From an uncultured bacterium (GTDB lineage Bacteria > Planctomycetota > Phycisphaerae > Phycisphaerales > UBA1924): DNA of 13,618 bases. The stretch covers positions 1 through 13,618 of the forward strand of contig CALKYH010000037.1 of assembly GCA_938003595.1 (NCBI GenBank), in the 5' to 3' direction. The notes under the pieces are model-generated. The model was not told the DNA's origin and did no database searches. It saw only the letters and a program-made list of their open reading frames with translations. Within the stretch, counting starts at the first letter, position 1, and every line of letters begins with the position of its first letter. Made by a program: the position numbers and the translations under genes. Shown here piece by piece: positions 1 to 7,300 of the stretch.

Positions 1-104
1 TCCGCCACCGCGACGAGCGCCAGCTGGCCTACGAGTTCGGCGGCGACCCCGTGGAGCTGGTGGTCTGCACCGGCGAGATCGTCAAGCCGGACGCCGGATC
101 ATGA
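1..104 (+). CDS. 3' end of an unidentified protein (partial)
   Basis: An open frame enters from the left edge in frame 3 and ends at TGA 102-104. The 33 visible residues include DERQLAYEFGGDPVELVV and end in KPDAGS. The composition (balanced charged and hydrophobic residues, no Arg/Pro bias) looks like real protein, and the frame is open from the edge. I do not recognise the family from so short a piece. It lies on the same strand as the methionine aminopeptidase gene, whose likely start is 43 bases downstream, so the two may be co-transcribed. The rest of the gene is outside the window. Confidence 0.5.
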   Translation, partial: RHRDERQLAYEFGGDPVELVVCTGEIVKPDAGS

Positions 105-147
105 ACTCGGCGTGCCCCGCCGATCGACCGTCTATCATCCCGCCCTC

Positions 148-978
148 ATGATCCCGAAGGTCACCAGCGCCGAGGCGGACCTCGCACGAGAGGCCGCGCA
201 CAAAGTCGTCCAGACGCACGAGCGCCTGGTGGATTTCCTGCGCGTCGGCCAGACCCTGGCGCAGATCGACGCATTCGTCGCCAGAACGCTCGACGACCTG
301 GGCTGCCGCTCCGCGTTCCTGGGCTACCGCGTGCCCGGCTCGCCCGCGTACCCATGCCACGCGTGCCTGTCCGTCAATGAGTGCGTCGTTCACGGCACCG
401 TCGGCTTCTACTCGGCGCCCATGAAGCCCGGCGACATCCTCAAGATCGACATCGGCGTGTTCTACAAAGGCTGGGTCGGCGACGCCGCGTGGTCCTACGC
501 GTTCAAGGAGGCCTCGCCCCTGGCGCGCCGCCTCATGGACTGCGGCAGGGAGACGCTCAAGCGCGGCGTGCAGACGCTCCGCCCCGGCAACTCCTACATC
601 GAATGGGCCCGCGTGGTGCAGGGCTACGCCGAGGGCGAGTGCGGCTTCCATCTCGTGCGCGGCCTCGGCGGACACGGCTACGGCCGCAAGCTGCACGCGC
701 GCCCCTATGTCTCCAACACGCTGCCCATATCGCCCGGTGAGTGGGCCGACGCGCACACGCCCTGCACGCCCGGCACGCTCGTCGCGGTGGAGCCCATGAT
801 CGCGGTCGGCACGGGCGAGACCTCCCAGAAGCGCCTGGGCTTCGGCGGGCACGACTGGCCCATCGTCACCGCCGACAGGTCCCTCTCCGTCCACCACGAG
901 CACGATGTCCTGATCACCGGAGACGGCCCCGAGGTCCTCACAGCGGGCCTGGAGCGGCTCCCGGACATCGTCGGCTGA
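148..978 (+). CDS. map: Type I methionine aminopeptidase
   Basis: This cytoplasmic metalloenzyme removes the initiator methionine from new proteins. The 276-residue product is close to the family length (E. coli Map, 264). All five metal ligands are visible: D101 (LKIDIGV), D112 (WVGDAAWS), H176 (GGHGYGR), E215 (VAVEPMI) and E251 (VHHEHDVLIT). H82 in CVVHGTV matches the conserved substrate-side histidine. I chose ATG 148 because it gives the usual family N-terminus (MIPKVTSAEADLAREA). An in-frame GTG at 112 would add 12 residues with no resemblance to the family, and neither start has a clear ribosome binding site. No extra N-terminal zinc-finger or SH3-binding extension is present, so it is the plain bacterial form. 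It follows an unidentified gene on the same strand. A 131-base non-coding gap separates it from the next gene. Confidence 0.95.
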   Translation: MIPKVTSAEADLAREAAHKVVQTHERLVDFLRVGQTLAQIDAFVARTLDDLGCRSAFLGYRVPGSPAYPCHACLSVNECVVHGTVGFYSAPMKPGDILKIDIGVFYKGWVGDAAWSYAFKEASPLARRLMDCGRETLKRGVQTLRPGNSYIEWARVVQGYAEGECGFHLVRGLGGHGYGRKLHARPYVSNTLPISPGEWADAHTPCTPGTLVAVEPMIAVGTGETSQKRLGFGGHDWPIVTADRSLSVHHEHDVLITGDGPEVLTAGLERLPDIVG

Positions 979-1097
979 GAGCCCCGCTGGCGTCCGGCGC
1001 GGTCCCGGCGCATACTTTCCGCAGCCGTCCGCTCATCGACGACGGCGTGGGTAGTTGCCGGCGAGCCAGCCCCGGACCAGGAGGCCGCCCGGCCGGC

Positions 1098-1103
1098 GGG
1101 AGG
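1098..1103 (+). promoter_or_regulatory. Ribosome binding site deciding the start at 1110
   Basis: GGGAGG with a 6-base spacer to ATG 1110. The reading frame stays open far upstream into map, so this site is the reason for placing the start here. Confidence 0.65.
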
Positions 1104-1109
1104 CGCGAC

Positions 1110-1505
1110 ATGCGGATCCGTCTGCTCGACTTTGCCGACAGGAAGCCCCACTCGGCGGCGCCCCAGTGGGCGCAGTCCGACCTCGACGATCCCAAACCCC
1201 AGAAGATCGCCGAAACCTTCTTCATCGAGACGCAGGTCCGCGAGGACGGCTCCGCCACGCTGCACTACGGCGGCCGACACTCCACGCCCGAGTTTCCCTG
1301 GCACCACCAGGCGCACGACGGCCCCGGCGAGTACTCCGACGAAGAGGTCGCGATGACCATGCGCATCTGGATGCTCGAGACCTTCGGCGACGCGTTCCCC
1401 ATTACACGAGGCCTGGTCGAGGACGCCATGCCCATGCTCGCGGCGCTCACCATCCGGCACGACCGCCAGCGCCACGCCAAGCCGGCGGCGGGCGGTCATG
1501 CCTAG
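1110..1505 (+). CDS. Hypothetical protein, 131 residues
   Basis: I do not recognise this family. The frame opens at ATG 1110, six bases after a good ribosome binding site (GGGAGG, 1098-1103), and ends at TAG 1503. The product has no signal peptide or membrane segment and is probably cytoplasmic. It is rich in His and acidic residues; a central stretch (HYGGRHSTPEFPWHHQAH) contains five histidines and could bind metal, but nothing proves it. A helical-looking C-terminal half (EEVAMTMRIWMLETFGDAF) follows. The clear ribosome binding site and protein-like composition argue for a real gene. It sits 131 bases after map on the same strand, with a promoter-like region between it and the next gene, so it may share a transcript with map or stand alone. 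Confidence 0.7.
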   Translation: MRIRLLDFADRKPHSAAPQWAQSDLDDPKPQKIAETFFIETQVREDGSATLHYGGRHSTPEFPWHHQAHDGPGEYSDEEVAMTMRIWMLETFGDAFPITRGLVEDAMPMLAALTIRHDRQRHAKPAAGGHA

Positions 1506-1567
1506 GGGTTCCCGCCCCTTCACCGACAGCGCCCGGCGATCCCGATAACGCAATCTCGAGATTTCTA

Positions 1568-1595
1568 TTGGCGGCGCGAATGGATGCACTACATT
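1568..1595 (+). promoter_or_regulatory. Candidate sigma-70-type promoter
   Basis: In an unusually AT-rich patch for this window, TTGGCG (1568-1573) and TACATT (1590-1595) are separated by 16 bases. Each matches the consensus hexamer at four of six positions. It lies 88 bases before the metalloprotease start and after the stop of the preceding gene, the expected place for a promoter. Planctomycete promoter consensus is poorly defined, so this is a guess from position and composition. Confidence 0.3.
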
Positions 1596-1620
1596 GTGAG
1601 TGCTTGCTCGGGACACGGCC

Positions 1621-1650
1621 CGGTCGTTCGACCAGCGGTCTGAACGACCG
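1621..1650 (+). promoter_or_regulatory. Stem-loop in the leader of the metalloprotease gene
   Basis: CGGTCGTTC (1621-1629) and GAACGACCG (1642-1650) are perfect 9-base inverted complements. Inside them GACC (1630-1633) pairs with GGTC (1637-1640) around AGC, leaving only T1641 unpaired. This gives a 13-pair hairpin with one bulge. No T-run follows, so it does not look like a standard intrinsic terminator. It lies between the candidate promoter and the ribosome binding site (GAAGGG, 1665-1670), so it could be an operator, an mRNA-stabilising leader hairpin or an attenuator. Confidence 0.5.
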
Positions 1651-1682
1651 TCCCCTGCACTGAAGAAGGGCAGACACCCCCC

Positions 1683-4052
1683 ATGCCGCAATCGATTCGC
1701 CTCGCCCCGCTGCGGGCTCTCATTCGTTGCCTCCCCCTGGCGGTCCTTGCGAGCGCGAGCGCCGCCGGCCAGCCCGCCGCGGAGGTGGAGCTGTTCGAAT
1801 GGCTTCCGGCGTTCAACCCCGCCTTCGTCGGCAACTTCGTCATGAACAACCACGGCGACTTCGCGGGCCGCACCACCGCCGGCGTTGCGATCTGGGTCAA
1901 CGGCCAGGTCTCGCCGTCCTTCGGCGCGGTCACCAGCTCCATCCTGCCTTCGACCCTCGACATGAACGACAGCCCCACCGCCGTCGGCATCCGGCCGGCG
2001 GGCGGGTCCCTGCAGGCCAGCGGCTTCCGCCTCGACGGGCCCGCCTCCTTCATGCTCGGCACGAGCGGCGCCGAATGGACCGGCATCAACAACGCGGGCA
2101 CGATCGTCGGACGCTACTTCGCCAACTCCTCCGTGCACCCCGGGCACGCCTTCCGCATCAGTAGCGCTGGCGACATGACGATCCTCGAGCAGGACTTCCG
2201 CCCGCGCGGGATCGACGCCGAGGGCCGCATCTACGGCCTCAACAACGCCGGCAACACGGGTTTCTTCATGAAGAACGGCGCCGAGCCGATCGTCAACCTC
2301 GGCTCGTTCGGCGGCGATTTCTTCCAGATCCACTTCGTCTCCGAGCAGGGCGATTTCGCCGGTGAGGTCCTGAACGATCAGGGCGCCAGCAGCAAGGCGT
2401 TCGCCTACATCGACGGCGAGGGCCATGTGTATCCGCGCGATCCGGACGCCCTCACCGCCGTCGCGCGATCCGTCACGCGCGCCGGCCAGGTGGTCGGCAT
2501 GGATTTCACCAACCAGCTCCCCCGCCCCGTCTGGGTGCAGCGGGGCGAGACGCGCTCCATGCTCCGAGACCTGGCGGCGCCCGTCCTGGGCTACACGCCC
2601 AACATCGAGTTCGTCGTCGCCGGCAGCGAGCGCGGATGGATCCTCGGCCTGGGCATCGACCCGAGCGTGAACGAACTCCGCCTGTTCCGCTGCAAGCTCC
2701 GCGATGAGGATCCCGACCGCGACGGCGACGGCCTCCCCAACGACTGGGAGATCAACGGCGTCCCCTTCACCGACGCCAAGGGCGTGGAGCGGCGATACAT
2801 GCTCCCTGGAGCTGATCCTGATCGAAAGGACCTCTATGTCGAGGTGGACTCCGGCATCATCCCGTTCCCCCAGGAATCGGCGGCGCTGGTTGTCGCCGCG
2901 TTCGCGCAGGCGCCGGTGTCGTATCCGGACGGAACGTCGGGGATCACGCTCCATGTTCTGCTGGACGAGACCAACATCGCTCTTAACGCCGATGCCCCGA
3001 CGAACGACTTCCCGAGCGACTTCTACGCAGTGAGGGAGGATCACTTCGGCACGGTCCTGGAGCGTGGGGACCCCGACGCCGGCGCCCTGCTGGAAGCCAA
3101 GGCGAAAGCGTTCCGCTACTGCGTGGCGTACGACGGACTGGCGTTCCCGAACAATAGCGGAGGGTATCTAGGCATCGCCGATCTTCACGGTGCGAACTTT
3201 GTCATCGATATGGCGGCGGCGAACGCCAAGTCCCCCATCGAGGATGCCGCGGCGACCTTCATGCACGAACTCGGCCACACGCTCGACCTGGACCACGGCG
3301 GCTACGACGGCGTCCAGGGCAAGCCGAACTATGTCAGCATCATGAACTACACGATGGCGAACCGGCTGCCGTACAACTCGCCATACTGGCGGCTGGACTT
3401 CAGCCGCGAGGAGTTGCCCACGATCAACGAGGTGGCTCTGGACGAGGCCGCGGGCATCCAATCCTCGCTGTACCGGTCGACATACATGCCCTACGGCGTC
3501 GGACCTGAGGAGAGTCGCTCGTTCCGCCTCGTCAAACTGAGCGGAACGCCCACTGATTTCGATTACTCCGGCGAGGTGTTCGGCCTCACGATCCAGGACC
3601 TGAACTTCATCGGGCCGGACGCGATGATCAGCGGCGTCGGGAACCCGTCGCCCGAGGAGGAACTCTTCGGGTACAACGACTGGGCGAATCTCCGATACGA
3701 AATACCCCGGGCCACCCTGCGTCGGATCGCTCTGGGCTGCCCCAGCCCCGAGTCGATCCTGTTTCTCGAGCAGAATGTTCCGCAGCCCTGCGTGGCCGAC
3801 ATCAACGGCGACACCTTCGTCGGCTTCGCGGACCTCAACGAGGTCGTCAGTCGCTTCAACACCACAGCCGGCGAGGCCCTGTTCGACGCCGCCGTCGACA
3901 TCGACTACGACGGCCAGATCGGCTTCTCCGACCTGAACATGGTGGTGAGCCAGTTCAACACCGTCTGCCCCGGCGGCATGAAGCCGTGCAAGGAGCCGGA
4001 ACCGACCCTCGGCGGCGATCCCTGCGGCGAGCCGACGCTGCGGAGCCGTTGA
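1683..4052 (+). CDS. Secreted HAF-repeat / metzincin-like metalloprotease with dockerin-like modules
   Basis: This is a 789-residue exported protein, probably a zinc protease acting outside the cytoplasm; its substrate is unknown. Residues 1-28 form a signal peptide (Arg-rich start, LPLAVLASASAAG). Residues about 40-330 hold repeats of the HAF type (for example INNAGTIVGRYF and LNNAGNTGFF), probably a beta-propeller-like fold. Residues 343-356 (DPDRDGDGLPNDWE) resemble a thrombospondin type 3 or EF-hand calcium loop. The protease domain carries H528-E-L-G-H532-T-L-D-L-D-H538 and, 16 residues later, the Met-turn SIM554NY, preceded by GKPNYV as in bacterial metzincin relatives. Residue 535 is Asp where metzincins normally have Gly. 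Two dockerin-like calcium modules start at D706 and D739 (ADLNEVVSRFN, SDLNMVVSQFN). The C-terminus is a Cys-containing tail without a membrane anchor. The ATG follows GAAGGG at 1665-1670 with a long 12-base spacer. Active protease is likely but the Gly-to-Asp change leaves doubt. Confidence 0.85.
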   Translation: MPQSIRLAPLRALIRCLPLAVLASASAAGQPAAEVELFEWLPAFNPAFVGNFVMNNHGDFAGRTTAGVAIWVNGQVSPSFGAVTSSILPSTLDMNDSPTAVGIRPAGGSLQASGFRLDGPASFMLGTSGAEWTGINNAGTIVGRYFANSSVHPGHAFRISSAGDMTILEQDFRPRGIDAEGRIYGLNNAGNTGFFMKNGAEPIVNLGSFGGDFFQIHFVSEQGDFAGEVLNDQGASSKAFAYIDGEGHVYPRDPDALTAVARSVTRAGQVVGMDFTNQLPRPVWVQRGETRSMLRDLAAPVLGYTPNIEFVVAGSERGWILGLGIDPSVNELRLFRCKLRDEDPDRDGDGLPNDWEINGVPFTDAKGVERRYMLPGADPDRKDLYVEVDSGIIPFPQESAALVVAAFAQAPVSYPDGTSGITLHVLLDETNIALNADAPTNDFPSDFYAVREDHFGTVLERGDPDAGALLEAKAKAFRYCVAYDGLAFPNNSGGYLGIADLHGANFVIDMAAANAKSPIEDAAATFMHELGHTLDLDHGGYDGVQGKPNYVSIMNYTMANRLPYNSPYWRLDFSREELPTINEVALDEAAGIQSSLYRSTYMPYGVGPEESRSFRLVKLSGTPTDFDYSGEVFGLTIQDLNFIGPDAMISGVGNPSPEEELFGYNDWANLRYEIPRATLRRIALGCPSPESILFLEQNVPQPCVADINGDTFVGFADLNEVVSRFNTTAGEALFDAAVDIDYDGQIGFSDLNMVVSQFNTVCPGGMKPCKEPEPTLGGDPCGEPTLRSR

Positions 4053-4061
4053 TTCAGAGAA

Positions 4062-4146
4062 TGGCCCCGGTGGGAGTCGAACCCACACGCCCCTCGCGGG
4101 GCCGCGGATTTTAAGTCCGCTGCGTATCCCATTCCGCCACGGGGCC
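4062..4146 (-). tRNA. tRNA-Leu (anticodon UAA)
   Basis: The minus strand folds as an 85-base type II tRNA. The acceptor stem is seven perfect pairs (GGCCCCG with CGGGGCC) plus discriminator A at 4062. The anticodon stem GCGGA/TCCGC encloses CTTAAAA, giving anticodon TAA. The long variable arm has five pairs closed by GCGA, and the T arm is GTGGG-TTCGACT-CCCAC. CCA is not encoded, so the 3' end must be added by the CCA enzyme. It reads toward the metalloprotease gene and starts only 9 bases after that gene's stop, on the opposite strand. On its minus-strand upstream side TATGCT resembles a -10 box, but I see no convincing -35. Confidence 0.95.
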
Positions 4147-4323
4147 GATCCGGGCCCAGCATATCGCCGCCCCGGAACCGATCGGACCGGAAGACACCCC
4201 AGAATCGGCGGTTTTTGCTTGCGGCAGGGCCCGGATTGGCTTAGTTTCTGGCCGCGGCCACGCACAGCGCCGCGACGCCAACCGGCCGAGTCAGTGTTCC
4301 ATTCCGCAAGAGGAGAGGTTGTG
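4147..4323. other. Intergenic region between tRNA-Leu and the repeat protein gene
   Basis: This gap must hold divergent promoters for the tRNA (minus) and the repeat protein (plus). On the plus strand a weak candidate TTGCGG, 17 bases, TAGTTT lies around 4219-4247, with only three matches per hexamer. A T-run at 4212-4216 is present, but only a weak five-pair stem could precede it. I see no open reading frame with a ribosome binding site. Confidence 0.4.
4309..4316 (+). promoter_or_regulatory. Ribosome binding site deciding the start at 4324
   Basis: AAGAGGAG lies 7 bases before ATG 4324. The frame is open from 4219, but only the 4324 start has both this site and a signal peptide directly after it. 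GTG at 4321 is in frame and slightly too close. Confidence 0.7.
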
Positions 4324-7300
4324 ATGCCTTACCCCACCCGCACCTACGGCGCTTCGCGCTACCGGTCCGCCCTCGCTCCCCGACTCCTCCTCGCCGCCGC
4401 GGGCCTCGGCGTCGGCGCCGGCGCGGCCGCGACGGACTACACCTGGAACACCGCCGCCAGCGGCGTGTTCTCCAACACCACCCTCTGGACGCCCACCGGC
4501 GCCCCCAGCGCCGCCGACGACACCGCCCTGATCGACCTGGCCGGCGTCTACACCGTGACGATGGATGTCGATCTCGCGATCGACGCCCTCACCCTCGACG
4601 CCGCCGATGCGATGCTGTTCGCGCAGAGCCGCATGATCGATCTCGGCTCCATGCTCGCGATCACGGCGGGCGCCATGGAATCGCGCAGCTCGACGGTCGG
4701 CGGCGCCGGCGTGCTCGAGATCGGCGCGGCGGGCATGCTCCAGGCCCGGGGATTGACGACGCTCAACGCCGACAGCGACAACCACGGACTGCTATGGGTG
4801 GCAGGCTCCAGCGCTGGCGGGCACGCCACGATGACGGTCAACAGCTTTCTCTCCAACGAGGGCACGCTGCGCATGGAGGCGGTCACCTCCGGATGGAACT
4901 CCAACATCACGATCGGCGCCGGCGGCGTGATCGACAACGCCGCCTCGGGCGTTCTCGAGGTCAACGCCAACGGCGGCTCCCGCACCATCTCGGGCGGCTC
5001 CCTCATCAACCGGGGCGACATCGTGACCAACGCCTTCGTCGTGCTCACCGGCGTGAACTTCGACGCCGCCGGCGGCCAGATCGGCGACCAGCACCGGTTC
5101 CTCAACTCGACGATCTCCGTCTCGGCCTCCGCCGGCGGCGGCGCGACGCTGCACCTGGAGGGCGCCGGCAACACGCTGGTCACCGACAACCTGGCGAGCA
5201 CCACGCTCTGGGCGCGCGGCGCCTCGGCCGGCGGCCACATGACGCTCATGCTCGACGACGGCCTCTCGAACCACGGCGTGGTGCGCATGGAGTCCATCAA
5301 CTCGGGCTGGAATGTCACGCTCAACGGGTCCGGGGGCATGTTCCACAACGCCGCGGACGGCCTGTTCGAAGTGAACGCCGGCACGGGCGGCACGCGCAGT
5401 TTCGTCGGCTCGTTCCGCAACGAGGGCGCGCTGTCGATCGGCGCCGGGACTCGCCTGACCGTCTCCGACACGACGCCCTACTCCTTCGAGCAGCAGGCCG
5501 GCTCGATCAACGCCACGGGCGAGCTGCGCCTCCTCGGCGCCGACTTCTCCTTCACCGGCGGCACGATCGACGGCGTGGTCCGCGTGGACGACGGCGTCAT
5601 CGACATCGTCTCCACCGCGGGCGCCGGCGTCGTGCAGGCCACCTCCGCCACGACCATCACCAACAACTCCTCCACGCTCACCACCATCTGGGTGCAGGGC
5701 AACAGCGACACCGACCACGCCGACATCGGCCTCACCGCCGACGCCGAGAACCGCGGCGTCATCCGCATGGAGTCCATCAACTCCGGCTGGCGCTCGCGCA
5801 TCAACACCGGCGCGTTCACCCTCACCAACCAGGACGGGGCCGTCATCGAAGCCAATATCGGCACGGGCGGGGAGCGTTCGTTCCGCGGCGCCATGGTCAA
5901 CCGGGGCCAGGTCGTCGTCGGCGCCGGCGCCTTCCTCAACATCGTCGCCGATTACACCGCCGACGGCGGCGACATCTCGGGCAATCACGCGTTCTCCGAG
6001 AACTCGGTCCTCCGCACCATCGCCTCGCCCACGCTCCGCGGCGACCTTTCGACCATGGTCGCCGTTGGGAGCCTGATCCAGTTCGAGGGCGACCTGCTCT
6101 CCGGGTACGAGCTGTGGGTCCGGGGCGGCGGCTTCGGCAACAACGCCGTCACCACCATGACCACCGACGACGCGACCAACCGGGGCGTCATCCGGCTCGA
6201 GTCCATCGACAGCGCCTGGAATGTCACGCTCACCATGGGCGCCTCCACCTACACCAACGGCACGACCGGCCTGCTCGATGTCCGCGTCGGATCCGGCGGC
6301 GGCCGCACCATCACCGGCGACGCGTACACCTTCACCAACCGGGGCGACATCAATATCGAGGTCGGCCAGACGCTGAGCTTCACCTCGGTCGGCGGCCACA
6401 CGCTCCGCCAGGCCCAGGGCGAGATCAACGCCGACGGCCTGCTCGATGTCGTGAACGGCTACTTCAACTACACCGGCGGCGATGTGGACGGCTCGGTCCG
6501 CGTGTCCAACGGCGATATCCGCGTCACCGCGGGCGTGACCAGCGAGGGCGAGGTCATCGCCGCGGGCGTCACGGACCTGCGCGACAACCTCTCGCCCCAG
6601 ACCACCGTCTGGGTCCAGGGCAGCGGCGCCCGGGGCAGCGCCACGCTGCTCGCGTCCAATCCCGACGGCGACGCCGTGACGAACCTGGGCACGATCCGCA
6701 TGGAGTCGATCAACTCCGCCTGGGACTCCAACATCGGCGCCGGTCCGGACGAGCTGGTCAACGGCTCGACCGGCGTGGTCAGCGTCGGCCTCGGTTCGGG
6801 CGGGCTGCGCGACATCGCCGCGATCTTCCGCAACCAGGGGCTGGTCCAGGTGGACGACGGCGCGTCGATGCGCTTCAACGGCGCGTCGTACACCGGCGAC
6901 GGCGGCGCGGTGTTCGGCAGCCACCGGTTCCTCAACAGCACGCTCGCGTTCACCGCGGACGCCGGCCTGCAGCACACCCTGATCATCGACGGCGCCGCCA
7001 ATGTCCTGACCACCGACATCACCGCCGGACACGAGCTCTGGGTGCGCGGCGGCGGATCCAGCGCGGCGACGCTCGCGCTGCCCGACGCAGGCCAGAACCA
7101 TGGCGTCCTCCGGTTCGAATCGATCAACAGCGCCTGGCAGTCCGGAGCGAGCGTCGCCGGCAACGGCCGCTACACAAACGCTGCCGACGGACAGTTCCTG
7201 GTCGAACTGGGCAGCGCCGGGCCGCGCGACATGGGGCTGCTGTTTGAGAACGCGGGCGAGGCTGTCTTCAACACCGGCGCGACCTTCACCGGCGACGCCG

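Noticed and set aside
112..147. GTG start for map at 112
   Set aside because: It adds 12 residues (beginning MPRRSTVYHPAL) unlike the family N-terminus; ATG 148 gives the expected beginning. It cannot be fully excluded.
705..3044. Long minus-strand open frame opposite map, the 131-residue gene and the metalloprotease
   Set aside because: It spans three plus-strand genes with good evidence and encodes low-information Arg/Gly/Asp/Ala sequence without any recognisable motif.
4062..4146. tRNA-Leu as an integration (attachment) site
   Set aside because: I found no second copy of the tRNA 3' end in the window and no integrase or phage gene nearby.
4178..4216. Possible plus-strand terminator: CCGAT and ATCGG stem before a T-run at 4212
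   Set aside because: The stem is only five pairs around a loop of about 20 bases and extra G residues separate it from the Ts. It also lies beyond a tRNA gene on the other strand.
4794..7247. Plus-strand frame of about 800 codons in a second frame within the repeat protein gene
   Set aside because: Extreme Arg/His/Pro composition typical of a frame-shifted reading of GC-rich DNA; no ribosome binding site.
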